The translations under genes and the position numbers were made by a program. From the NCBI GenBank assembly GCA_029933635.1, contig JAOZNS010000061.1:1-12546 (forward strand): a DNA stretch of 12,546 nt, read 5' to 3'. Below are positions 1 to 7,660 of the stretch, piece by piece. The notes below the pieces were generated by a model, which was not told where the DNA came from, ran no database searches, and worked only from the letters and a program-made list of their open reading frames with translations. This stretch comes from Candidatus Zixiibacteriota bacterium. Its GTDB lineage: Bacteria; Zixibacteria; MSB-5A5; SM1-73. How positions within the stretch are numbered: the stretch's first letter is position 1; the number at the start of each line of letters is the position of its first letter.

Positions 1-28
1 CTCATGCCACTTTATTTTTCCACTAATA

Positions 29-149
29 TTTTTCCAGATAATTTAAGACATCACCCCTCCTGGGATAAAGGTTAATTTTTTACTCGTTCTATTATACAGG
101 AGGTCTCTTATTTTTCAAAACCTTTTTACAGGAAGTTTAAGACATTACC
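29..149. repeat. pair of degenerate 27-bp direct repeats
   Basis: Bases 29-55 and 123-149 match at 22 of 27 positions in the same orientation, with the identical core TTTAAGACAT at 42-51 and 136-145, 94 bases apart. A fainter third partial match (ACAGGAGGT, 96-104) lies between them and resembles ACAGGAAGT at 128-136. Repeated motifs like this occur at transposon ends and as operator repeats. No transposase is visible here, so the role is open. Confidence 0.5.
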
Positions 150-197
150 ACTGTATGGATTTGTATTTGGTATCTACATAAACAGAAAAATTATTAT

Positions 198-226
198 TTG
201 TGTTTGTGGTTCGTTTTGGTTATATT
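198..226 (+). promoter_or_regulatory. possible sigma70-type promoter for the M49 peptidase gene
   Basis: TTGTGT at 198-203 is followed after 17 bases by TATATT at 221-226. The -10 element matches the consensus at 5 of 6 positions but the -35 at only 3 of 6. The site is 40 bases upstream of the M49 start codon, in very AT-rich sequence where chance matches are common. Confidence 0.3.
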
Positions 227-265
227 ATCAAAAAACTCAATGAATAAATATCTAATAGAAAAATC

Positions 266-2188
266 ATGAACGAAGAAAGAAGATATCTTTTGGAGAAGGT
301 GGGCCAGGTTGCCATAGTGCAACTTTATGCTGATGGATTTGAGGAACTGAGCTTGGACGATAAGCTCTTAGCCTATCACCTCTATCAAGCCTCCTTAGCC
401 GGACGAGACATCACCTATGACCAGATTCATCGCCACGGACTTACCATAAGAAATATTTTTGAGGAGATAGTCCTCCATCCTCAAGGAATAGATGAATCCC
501 TTTTAGATAAGATCACCCAATATCTTAAGCTTTTCTGGGTGTTCAATGGAAACTATGGCACCAACAACAGGAAGTTTGTCCCAAGTTTCAGCTTTGAGGA
601 GTTTGTTGGGGCAGCAAAGACTGCTTTATTCAATGGAGCAAATTTCGGCACCTCAGATCGATTCAAGCTGGAGCAGATGCTAAATCGCCTGAAAAACACC
701 ATCTTCGACCCGGACTTCGAACCGGTTTTGGCAAACAAATCGCCGGAGGAAGGGGAGGATATAATCACCGCCAGCGGGAACAACTATTATGAAGGGGTGA
801 CCTTAAAGGATCTCCAAGGCTTTATGGAAAAATATCCTTTGAACTCCAAGGTGGTGAAAAAGGATGGTAAGATCTTGGAGCTGGTGTATCGAACTGGGAA
901 CGACCAAATTCCCTCAGGCTTGTATGCGAAAGAATTGAAACAGGTGATAGGACATCTTAAAAGGGCGATGCCTTTCACCAGACAAGGACAAAGAAAGACC
1001 CTAAAGCATCTTATTCGCTATTTTGAGACCGGAGAGCCGAAAGACTTTGAAAAATACAACATCGAGTGGGTGAAGGATAATCCTGTGGTCGATACCATCA
1101 ACGGCTTCATTGAGGTTTACAATGATGCTCGAGGGGTCAAGGGAGAGTTTGAAGGGTTGGTCTGTTTCGTGGATCAAAGGGCTAATCAAATGATGAGAAA
1201 TATTGCTAACTTGGCCCAATATTTCGAGGACGAAGCTCCATGGGAGGACGGATACAAGAAGACAAACATAAGCGCACCGGTGGCTAATGCGGTGAATCTT
1301 ATTTTAGGAGTGGGAGGGGGCGGACCCATCTCCGCTTTGGGGATAAATCTGCCCAATGCCCAGAACATCAGGCAAAACTACGGAAGCAAAAACTTCATCC
1401 TCACCAACGTATCCTCCATTATACACAGGCTATATTCGGAGAAGACCACTCAAGAATTTGCTTTGACGGAAGATGAGATCAAGTTAGATCAGCTTTGGGG
1501 CCAGAAGGCGTATCTTTTAGAGACAACCATGCACGAGATACTGGGACACGGGTCGGGGAAGGCAAGCGAAAACCTGAGATCCGATCCAGCTGAGTATCTG
1601 CGTGAATACTATTCCGCCACAGAAGAGGCCAGGGCAGATCTGGTAGCTTTGTGGCACATCTTCGATCAGAGATTGATGGATCTGGCAGGTATTGACCAGG
1701 GATGCGGAGAAGCATTGTATCGCTCCTTCGTCAGGGCAGACTTGATTCGACTGAGAACCATCAAAAAGGGGGATAGGCTGGACAAAGATCACGCCCGAGC
1801 AAGGCATATGATCGTCTCCTACATTAAGGATAAATCGAAAGCCATAGACGTCGTTGAAAGGGATGGAAAGGTTTACCTTAGTGTAAATAACATCCAGAAA
1901 ATGAGACAGGGAGTGGGAGAACTTTTGTCTTTGATCATGCGCATAAAAGCAGAGGGAGATTATCAGGAAGCCAAAAAGCTTGTGGAAAAATATGGCGTAA
2001 AGATCAATCCCCAATGGAGAGATCAGATAGTGAAGCGAGCTGAAGCCATCGATCTTCCAGATCATTATGCTTTCGTGATGCCCGAATTGGAATTGGTGGA
2101 GGGCAAAAGTGGCAAAATTACAGAAGTCAAAATCTCTTATCCTCAGGACTTTTTAAGACAACAGTTGAAATTTTCAGGAAAGATTTGA
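266..2188 (+). CDS. dipeptidyl-peptidase III-like zinc metallopeptidase (family M49)
   Basis: This 640-residue protein carries the M49 hallmark HEILGH at residues 423-428 (zinc ligands H423 and H428, catalytic E424), followed by GSGK. About 25 residues later comes EEARAD (453-458), which supplies the third zinc ligand, probably E454. Family members remove dipeptides from peptide N-termini. Length is close to bacterial DPP III and shorter than the human enzyme (about 737). No signal peptide or membrane segment is seen, so a cytoplasmic role is likely. The start at 266 is the first ATG of the frame. It has no SD, but its ATG overlaps the stop of a nine-codon upstream frame. The gene is followed after 121 bases by kdsA on the same strand; a functional link to LPS is not evident. 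Family assignment is firm; substrate is inferred. Confidence 0.93.
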   Translation: MNEERRYLLEKVGQVAIVQLYADGFEELSLDDKLLAYHLYQASLAGRDITYDQIHRHGLTIRNIFEEIVLHPQGIDESLLDKITQYLKLFWVFNGNYGTNNRKFVPSFSFEEFVGAAKTALFNGANFGTSDRFKLEQMLNRLKNTIFDPDFEPVLANKSPEEGEDIITASGNNYYEGVTLKDLQGFMEKYPLNSKVVKKDGKILELVYRTGNDQIPSGLYAKELKQVIGHLKRAMPFTRQGQRKTLKHLIRYFETGEPKDFEKYNIEWVKDNPVVDTINGFIEVYNDARGVKGEFEGLVCFVDQRANQMMRNIANLAQYFEDEAPWEDGYKKTNISAPVANAVNLILGVGGGGPISALGINLPNAQNIRQNYGSKNFILTNVSSIIHRLYSEKTTQEFALTEDEIKLDQLWGQKAYLLETTMHEILGHGSGKASENLRSDPAEYLREYYSATEEARADLVALWHIFDQRLMDLAGIDQGCGEALYRSFVRADLIRLRTIKKGDRLDKDHARARHMIVSYIKDKSKAIDVVERDGKVYLSVNNIQKMRQGVGELLSLIMRIKAEGDYQEAKKLVEKYGVKINPQWRDQIVKRAEAIDLPDHYAFVMPELELVEGKSGKITEVKISYPQDFLRQQLKFSGKI

Positions 2189-2200
2189 TCCGTTTGAAAC

Positions 2201-2295
2201 AGCCTCAACGAATTTATTCAGTCCTGATATGTTCCAGTGCAGATAAACTTGCTCAGTTAAGATAATGTAGAAAATGTAGATATATTCGTTGGGCT
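2201..2295. repeat. imperfect inverted repeat upstream of kdsA
   Basis: AGCCTCAACGAAT (2201-2213) pairs with ATTCGTTGGGCT (2284-2295): 12 base pairs with one bulged T. The arms enclose about 70 AT-rich bases that include a short tandem word (AATGTAGA at 2264-2271 and 2273-2280). The right arm ends 14 bases before the kdsA start codon, so it could act as a 5' leader structure or be the remains of a small palindromic element. Confidence 0.4.
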
Positions 2296-2309
2296 AATTT
2301 ATATGAAAA

Positions 2310-3146
2310 ATGACTGGATTGGTAAAAATTGATAATATCGAAATTGGAAAAGACAATCCTTTAGCTTTAATTGCAGGACCATGCGTGATCGAATCTGAAA
2401 CGATCGTCTTCCGCACCTGTGAAAAGGTAAAACAGGTCACCTCCGATTTTAAGATTCCCTTCATATTTAAAAGCTCCTATTCCAAGGCAAATCGCTTGAA
2501 CATCGATTCTTATTCCGGTCCTGGGTTGAAAGAGGGCCTGACGATTTTAGAGAAGGTCAAAAAGGAATTTGACGTTCCCATTCTGACTGACATTCACAAT
2601 CCAGATGAAGCTCATCCTGTCTCTGAGGTGGCAGATATTTTACAGATTCCTGCATTCTTATGCAGGCAGACAGATTTGGTCTTAGCCGCCGCAAGGACGG
2701 GGAAACCACTTAATATAAAAAAGGGACAGTTTATGGCGCCGGAGGATATGTTGCTGATTGCCAAAAAAGCTGAATCGGTGGGGAATAAAAATATTCTATT
2801 AACTGAACGGGGAAGTTTTTTCGGTTATCATAATTTAGTGGTGGATTTAAGGTCGCTTCTCATTATGCGCAAGTTAGGTTATCCTGTGGTCTTCGATGCC
2901 ACCCATAGCTTGCAGTTGCCCGGGTCTCAGGGTGGTTGCTCCGGAGGACAACCTCAATTCATCCTTCCCTTAGCCCGGGCTGCGGTAGCTTGTGGCTGTG
3001 ATGCTCTTTTTGTGGAAACCCATCCAGATGTGAGAAATGCTCTATGTGATAAAGACAGCATGTTGCCTTTGGAGAATTTGGAGGAGCTATTGATCCAGGT
3101 TAAAGCGATTGACCAGATGATTAAGCAAAAGGAGCCACGCATGTAA
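2310..3146 (+). CDS. kdsA: 3-deoxy-8-phosphooctulonate synthase (KDO-8-P synthase), metal-dependent type
   Basis: The enzyme condenses phosphoenolpyruvate with arabinose-5-phosphate to give KDO-8-phosphate, the committed step of KDO synthesis in the cytoplasm. The 278-residue protein matches the family over its whole length: AGPCVIES at 22-29, KSSYSKANR (54-62) with SGPGL at 69-73, TDIHNP (93-98), KKGQFMAPEDM (137-147), DATHSLQLPG (196-205) and VETHPD (235-240). Cys25 in the AGPC motif, with H199, E236 and D247, fits the four metal ligands of the Aquifex-type metallo-enzyme; E. coli-type enzymes have Asn in place of the Cys. ATG 2310 has no clear SD. An out-of-frame ATG lies 7 bases upstream and reads only nine codons. 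kdsC, the next pathway gene but one, follows 95 bases downstream. Confidence 0.97.
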   Translation: MTGLVKIDNIEIGKDNPLALIAGPCVIESETIVFRTCEKVKQVTSDFKIPFIFKSSYSKANRLNIDSYSGPGLKEGLTILEKVKKEFDVPILTDIHNPDEAHPVSEVADILQIPAFLCRQTDLVLAAARTGKPLNIKKGQFMAPEDMLLIAKKAESVGNKNILLTERGSFFGYHNLVVDLRSLLIMRKLGYPVVFDATHSLQLPGSQGGCSGGQPQFILPLARAAVACGCDALFVETHPDVRNALCDKDSMLPLENLEELLIQVKAIDQMIKQKEPRM

Positions 3147-3170
3147 AGGAGACCATCAGGTCTTTACATG
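3140..3170 (+). promoter_or_regulatory. hairpin built around the kdsA stop codon
   Basis: CATGTAAA (3140-3147) pairs with TTTACATG (3163-3170), and GACC (3151-3154) with GGTC (3159-3162), closing an ATCA loop. A GGA bulge (3148-3150) sits between the two stems. The TAA stop of kdsA (3144-3146) lies inside the left arm. No T-run follows, so it is not a standard intrinsic terminator. It could stabilise the 3' end of the kdsA message or separate kdsA from kdsC expression. Confidence 0.45.
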
Positions 3171-3241
3171 TCGCACCCTCCTCTGATTCATCAGGTTTAG
3201 TAAAGATCGATAAATCGAACAACTACAAAAAGCTGATCATC

Positions 3242-3769
3242 ATGCCAAAGAAGAGAAATCAAATTGAAAAGATAGTCAAGAGGATCAGACTGCTGATTCT
3301 GGATGTGGACGGCGTGCTGACCGACAACAGCCTGTATCTGAACGACGAGGGGGTCGAATCAAAAAAGTTCAACGTGGCAGATGGAATGGGAATCTGGTTA
3401 GCGCATAAGGCGGGGATAAAGGTGGCTCTGATCTCTGGACGGGTATCTAAGGCTGCAGAGTTTCGAGCTTTGGATTTGGGAATAAAATATGTATATTGTG
3501 GGAAAAGTGATAAAATGAGGGCCTATGAACAGATCAAAAAAAGTTTAAGGCTTAAGGATGACCAGATCGCTTGCATGGGAGATGATATTTTAGATATTCC
3601 CCTGTTAAAGCAGGTGGTCCTTCCCATCTGCACAAAGGATGCTCATCCGGAGGCAAAGAAATTTGCCAAATTGATAACTAAAGCTAAAGGCGGAGATGGA
3701 GCGGTGCGAGAGGTGGTGGATATGATTCTGAAGGCGAAAAAGAAGAATCCATTGGAGTGGTTATCATGA
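3242..3769 (+). CDS. kdsC: 3-deoxy-D-manno-octulosonate-8-phosphate phosphatase (HAD family)
   Basis: KdsC hydrolyses KDO-8-phosphate to KDO and phosphate, downstream of KdsA. The 175-residue protein is a capless HAD phosphatase of normal length for the family, which forms tetramers. All motifs are present: LDVDGVLTD with nucleophile D21 and D23, motif II serine S65 in LISGR, motif III lysine K91 (GKSDK), and motif IV GDDILD with D114, D115 and D118. The conserved KdsC segment FNVADGMGI (43-51) is also there. No SD is evident before ATG 3242, but the frame has no earlier start. The stop overlaps the kdsD start as ATGA (3766-3769), implying translational coupling. Confidence 0.95.
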   Translation: MPKKRNQIEKIVKRIRLLILDVDGVLTDNSLYLNDEGVESKKFNVADGMGIWLAHKAGIKVALISGRVSKAAEFRALDLGIKYVYCGKSDKMRAYEQIKKSLRLKDDQIACMGDDILDIPLLKQVVLPICTKDAHPEAKKFAKLITKAKGGDGAVREVVDMILKAKKKNPLEWLS

Positions 3770-4725
3770 TAAAACAAAAGGCTAAAGAGGTAATTAGAAA
3801 AGAGGCAGAGGCCATAGCTGATCTGGAGAGAAAGATCGATGATAACTTCATCAAGGCGGTGGAGTTGATCTTAAAATGTAAGGGTCGAGTGATAGTCACC
3901 GGAATTGGAAAGTCGGGCCTAATCGGCAAAAAGATTGCCGCCACCCTAACCTCTACTGGCACGGCAGCATTCTTTTTACATCCCACTGAGGGAATCCATG
4001 GGGATCTGGGCATGGTGCAAAAAAATGATGTGGTAATCGCCATCACCAAAAGCGGGGGAACGGATGAGGTGTATCAACTCATCCCTCTTTTCAAAAGATT
4101 GGGGGTTCCCATAATCACCTTCACCGGCAACCTCCATTCTCCGGTGGCAGAGAAAAGTGATGTGGTGATTGATGTATCGGTAAAACAAGAAGCTTGTCCC
4201 TACAATCTTATTCCCACATCCAGCACCACGGCTGCCTTGGTGATGGGCGATGCCTTAGCCATCGCACTTTTGGATGAGCATCATTTCTCCTCGGAGGATT
4301 TTGCTTTACTTCATCCCGGTGGTCATTTAGGAAGAAAACTTCTACTTAAAGTTTCTGACATCATGCATACCGGAGAGCAGATTCCTCTCGTCTCTGAAGA
4401 GACCGATATGAAGCAGGTCATCCTTGAGATGACCTCCAAGAGATTGGGCACCACCACGGTGGTCAATCAGAAGGGTGAGCTGGTGGGAATCTTTACCGAT
4501 GGTGACCTGAGAAGACTGGTGGAGAAAACGGATGACATCTTTTCGCTTAAAGCCAGACAGGTGATGACCAAAAACCCAAAAACCATCGACGGAGATGAGC
4601 TGGCGGCAAAGGCTTTAAATTTGATGGAGTCCTATAGCATCACCTCCCTTATCATCACCAACGGTAAAAGGGAGCCGATCGGCATAGTGCATTTGCATGA
4701 TATCCTCAAGGCGGGGGTGGTGTGA
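3766..4725 (+). CDS. kdsD: arabinose-5-phosphate isomerase (SIS domain plus two CBS domains)
   Basis: KdsD interconverts ribulose-5-phosphate and arabinose-5-phosphate, the sugar KdsA needs. A SIS domain fills roughly residues 30-185 (VTGIGKSGLIGKK, STGT, EGIHGDLGM, PTSSTTAALVMGDALA), and two CBS domains fill about 200-319 (SDIMHTG, GIFTDGDLRRL, VMTKNPKT, GIVHLHDILKAGVV). It closely resembles E. coli KdsD in order and length (319 against 328 residues). I chose ATG 3766, which overlaps the kdsC stop as ATGA and has GGAG 8 bases upstream; a GTG at 3757 would add three residues. One oddity: the SIS motif usually written SGES or SGET reads SGGTDE, losing the first Glu but keeping the later one. 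It could instead be called kpsF or gutQ, but the context favours kdsD. Confidence 0.94.
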   Translation: MIKQKAKEVIRKEAEAIADLERKIDDNFIKAVELILKCKGRVIVTGIGKSGLIGKKIAATLTSTGTAAFFLHPTEGIHGDLGMVQKNDVVIAITKSGGTDEVYQLIPLFKRLGVPIITFTGNLHSPVAEKSDVVIDVSVKQEACPYNLIPTSSTTAALVMGDALAIALLDEHHFSSEDFALLHPGGHLGRKLLLKVSDIMHTGEQIPLVSEETDMKQVILEMTSKRLGTTTVVNQKGELVGIFTDGDLRRLVEKTDDIFSLKARQVMTKNPKTIDGDELAAKALNLMESYSITSLIITNGKREPIGIVHLHDILKAGVV

Positions 4726-4751
4726 GAGCTCGAGGAGAGTAAAATGTCGCC

Positions 4752-5669
4752 ATGTCCAAATCGGGGAAAAGAAAGATAAAAAAGATAATTAAGAACTGGT
4801 TTTTGTATAGGCTCATCCTCCTTATCATCTTACTTCTGAATTTCCTACCAAGATACCTTGCAATCTCAGTCGGGGGCTTTTTAGGAAAATTGGCATATTT
4901 TACGATCAGAAAGGCAAGAAGGAAGACCTTGACTAATCTGAAGCTGGCTTTTGGCAAACAGATGAACGATACGAAGTTGGTGAAGTTAGCCCGCCAGGTG
5001 TTCAAAAATGTGGGTCAGAATGTGGCCGATGCGGTGCGTTTAAGCAAAATGAGTTGGGAAGATGTTAAGAAGATAACCTCAATTGAGGGAATCGAACATT
5101 TCGATCAAGCTTACAGGTCAGGAAAGGGGGTTATTGCTCTGACCGGACATATCGGCAATTTCGAGCTTTTAGGGGCTTACTTTTCGCTTAAAGGCTATAA
5201 GCTCTCAGTGGTGGGACGGGAACTTTATGATCCCCGATTGGACCGGCTTTTGGTAAAAAACAGGGAAAGTGTGGGTTTGGAAAATATCCCCTCTTCGGCC
5301 GGGGTCAAGCACATTCTTAAAGCTTTAAGATCAGGCAGGGCTTTAGGGGTGCTGGCTGATCAGGATTCTTCTCGAGTGAGGGGAGTTTTTATCAATTTTT
5401 TTGGAAAGCCAGCACGCACGCCGGTGGGTCCTGCGCTTTTGGCTTATAAAACTGGCTCACCCATAGTGCCCATGGCAATAGTCAGAACCAACCAAGACAG
5501 ATATAAAATTATGGTAAAACCTCAGATAAAGTTAAGTTTCTCCGCTGATCGGGACAATGATGTTTTGGAGACTACGCAGAGATACACTCTGATTCTGGAA
5601 TCAATTATCCGACGATATCCGGATCAGTGGCTATGGATGCACGATAGATGGAGAAGTAAACCAGAGTGA
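4752..5669 (+). CDS. lipid A biosynthesis secondary acyltransferase (LpxL/HtrB family)
   Basis: Family members transfer a fatty acyl chain from acyl-ACP onto the KDO-bearing lipid A precursor at the inner face of the inner membrane. The 305-residue protein has a basic N-terminus (KSGKRKIKKIIKN), one hydrophobic segment at about residues 19-40, and the HX4E catalytic motif at H133-E138 (GHIGNFE). It also has LADQDS (201-206), the segment GVFINFFGKPARTPVGPA and the typical C-terminal PDQWLWMHDRW. Which acyl position or chain it adds cannot be read, so I give no symbol. A stop at 4740-4742 rules out a longer frame. AGGAG (4733-4737) is 14 bases from ATG 4752 but only 6 from an out-of-frame ATG at 4744. 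Its place 26 bases after kdsD fits one KDO-lipid A transcription unit. Confidence 0.92.
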   Translation: MSKSGKRKIKKIIKNWFLYRLILLIILLLNFLPRYLAISVGGFLGKLAYFTIRKARRKTLTNLKLAFGKQMNDTKLVKLARQVFKNVGQNVADAVRLSKMSWEDVKKITSIEGIEHFDQAYRSGKGVIALTGHIGNFELLGAYFSLKGYKLSVVGRELYDPRLDRLLVKNRESVGLENIPSSAGVKHILKALRSGRALGVLADQDSSRVRGVFINFFGKPARTPVGPALLAYKTGSPIVPMAIVRTNQDRYKIMVKPQIKLSFSADRDNDVLETTQRYTLILESIIRRYPDQWLWMHDRWRSKPE

Positions 5670-5837
5670 CTCAGATATGCCCTTGGTCGCAGAGATTTGA
5701 AATGTAAATGTAAGGGATGCATTCATCCGAGCCCCCAGCTAATCGTCTGCAGGTGTGGCGTCCGTATTTATCATGGACAAATATCAAGTGTGATGGTCAC
5801 AATTCCCCCGGCTCGATGAGTTGAGCCACATCATTCT
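5670..5837. other. convergent intergenic spacer without a clear terminator
   Basis: This gap separates two genes whose 3' ends face each other. Small palindromes are present: GGATG-CATT-CATCC (5715-5728), TGTGA-TGG-TCACA (5789-5801) and GGCTC/GAGCC (5810-5814 and 5823-5827). None is followed by a T-run on either strand, so I cannot call a standard terminator. No coding frame is convincing. The mixture of small palindromes resembles a worn intergenic repeat. Confidence 0.5.
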
Positions 5838-7592
5838 CTATTCGTCTTTTAATATTATCTCCTTCAAAAATCTCACCGGGGGCGAGCCACAACTTAGAAG
5901 TTTCTGATTAAACTCTTTTTGAGAAAAATTCTCTTTAGTCTTTTCTCGATAAGTTTGTTCTAAATCCAGAATCTCTTGGAGTCCTACAAAATAGGTGGAA
6001 AGCTGGGTGGAGGTAAGACAAGCACGGAGCCACTTTCCTTCCGCCTCCGATCTTTCCTGAAATCCCTCCTGGGTCATCAATCTTATAGCCTGCTCTTTGC
6101 TCATATCTTGAGCATGAATTTTGGAATCCAGGATGGCGTTGATGACCGCACGCAGATACATCTTGAGCTGGGTCAATTCCATACGAGGATCATAATTTAA
6201 ATATCCAGCATGAACCACCATCCTTTCGGCATAAACGGCCCATCCCTCTATGAAAGACCCGTTGCCGAAGATCGTCCTTATCAAGGAAGGAAACTGATTG
6301 GCATAAAAGCCCTGCACATAATGTCCGGGCATGGCTTCATGAATGCAAAGATCTTTTAACATGTAGTGGTTGTATTCTCGCAGGTAAGATTCCTCCTGCT
6401 CTTTGGTCCAGTCCTCTGGTATAGGCTGCACCCTGAAAAATGATTTCAGGTTCTTATCCAAAGGTCCAGGTGAATCCAGTCCTGCCACAGCTATCCCCCG
6501 GGAGAACTCGGGCGTCCAGTCCACCTTCAGCGGGTTTATGCCAGTTAAATCCACCAGGTCTTTTTCTCTGACAAATTCCTCCAGCTCCTTTAGATTCTGG
6601 CGGCACACTGCCAGAAGCTCATCCTTTTGGGGATGATCTTGGGCAATCCGATCTAAAACCTCCTTTATCATAACCTTCTCCAGCTCCTTCCCTTTCTCCT
6701 TGTGATGATGTCCGGGGAACATCTTATCATGTAAAGGTTGAGCAAGTTCGAACATACGTTTTCGCACCCGAACTAACTCTTCCTCGGCCCGTCTCACTAT
6801 CTCATCTGATGAGAGGTCCGACTGCAAAGTAAGCTTTAACTTTTTCTCAAAAAGCTCTTTTCCTAACCTGAAGTCCCCGTCGGATCGGGGCAGAAGATCG
6901 TTTTCCAAGAACTTCTGATACTCCTCTAAGGCTTTAATCGCCATCTCCATAGGTTGTCGGAGACTGTCTTTCATGACCGGAAGCCTCTCCAAGACCTTGG
7001 ATAGATCAACTTTTATCAGATTGATGTTGCCTTGATTCTGCTTTATGGCGGTTTCGGTCTGGATTCGGGATGGTCTTTTAAGATTTGCTTCTGCCTGTTG
7101 CACCAGACGAGGCAAAAGTTTTAGTCGGGACGAAACGCTTTTCAACCTTTCCTTCAAGGGAGCAAACTCTCGATCGATTAAAGAATTTATCGATCCCCCG
7201 ATAAGATAACTATACATCACCGGACTGTTCTCATAAGGCTTCAACTCCTCGGAGCGTAAAAGCTGATCGTTTATCTCATTTTCCAGGATCCTATAGTCAA
7301 TCTTATTAACCGAGTTGAGCTTTAAGGTATCAAGGGAATGCATCTTCTCCAAAAAAGATCTTAACCGCATGATCTCAGCCTGAATCGCCTCAGGCGAGCA
7401 GTCATCTATCAGATGGTCATACTTGTGCTCACCTACGTAGGTGGCCCAAACAGGATGAGCTTGGTAAAAACCTTCCAGAAACTCATCTACCAGTTTTTTG
7501 AACTTAAAATCCTCGGCATCTTTCCTGACACAGTTAGAAAGGAACAAAAATGCCAAGCAGGATAGAATCAAAAGAAGGTTAAATTTTCCCAT
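5838..7592 (-). CDS. DUF885 family lipoprotein, putative zinc metallopeptidase
   Basis: The 584-residue protein starts with a lipoprotein signal: a hydrophobic run (5-19) ending in LSNC, with Cys21 as the likely lipidated residue. Asn at -1 is less usual than Gly or Ala. The rest matches the DUF885 family, with HEAMPGH at 418-424 (a gluzincin-like HExxPGH), FIEGWAVYAE at 447-456 (probable third ligand Glu) and LDSKIHAQDMS at 488-498. Family members are thought to be carboxypeptidase-like peptidases. The exact cleavage is not known from sequence. The acidic +2 signal is absent (Val follows the Cys), so under the E. coli rule it would go to the outer membrane. AGGAGGT (7598-7604) lies 5 bases before the ATG, the best SD in the window. 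It follows the symporter gene by 60 bases, perhaps in one operon. Confidence 0.88.
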   Translation of the reverse strand: MGKFNLLLILSCLAFLFLSNCVRKDAEDFKFKKLVDEFLEGFYQAHPVWATYVGEHKYDHLIDDCSPEAIQAEIMRLRSFLEKMHSLDTLKLNSVNKIDYRILENEINDQLLRSEELKPYENSPVMYSYLIGGSINSLIDREFAPLKERLKSVSSRLKLLPRLVQQAEANLKRPSRIQTETAIKQNQGNINLIKVDLSKVLERLPVMKDSLRQPMEMAIKALEEYQKFLENDLLPRSDGDFRLGKELFEKKLKLTLQSDLSSDEIVRRAEEELVRVRKRMFELAQPLHDKMFPGHHHKEKGKELEKVMIKEVLDRIAQDHPQKDELLAVCRQNLKELEEFVREKDLVDLTGINPLKVDWTPEFSRGIAVAGLDSPGPLDKNLKSFFRVQPIPEDWTKEQEESYLREYNHYMLKDLCIHEAMPGHYVQGFYANQFPSLIRTIFGNGSFIEGWAVYAERMVVHAGYLNYDPRMELTQLKMYLRAVINAILDSKIHAQDMSKEQAIRLMTQEGFQERSEAEGKWLRACLTSTQLSTYFVGLQEILDLEQTYREKTKENFSQKEFNQKLLSCGSPPVRFLKEIILKDE

Positions 7593-7632
7593 CTTTTACC
7601 TCCTGTGTAGAACGCTTTTTGCTCATCGGTGA

Positions 7633-7660
7633 ATTATGATATTTTTATGCTTTCATTCAA
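7633..7660 (-). promoter_or_regulatory. possible promoter between symporter and DUF885 genes
   Basis: On the minus strand TTGAAT (7660-7655) is followed after 16 bases by CATAAT (7638-7633). This is 4 of 6 and 5 of 6 against the sigma70 consensus, and it overlaps the symporter stop codon. If real, it would let the peptidase gene be expressed apart from the symporter. The short AT-rich gap makes chance likely. Confidence 0.28.

Larger units (their letters stand above)
1..265. other. AT-rich left-edge intergenic region
   Basis: No gene is visible in these 265 bases. The stretch is AT-rich and holds a pair of degenerate direct repeats (29-55 and 123-149), a weak promoter candidate (198-226) and a nine-codon open frame (240-269) that ends on the start codon of the following gene. 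There is no tRNA-like fold. What lies to the left of the window is unknown. Confidence 0.6.

Noticed and set aside
1517..2065. 182-codon minus-strand open frame
   Set aside because: Antisense to the conserved HEILGH/EEARAD part of the M49 gene, with no SD and no family resemblance.
5789..5801. CRP-like palindrome TGTGA-TGG-TCACA
   Set aside because: CRP sites have a 6-base spacer; this has 3, and it lies between two converging 3' ends where an activator site makes no sense.
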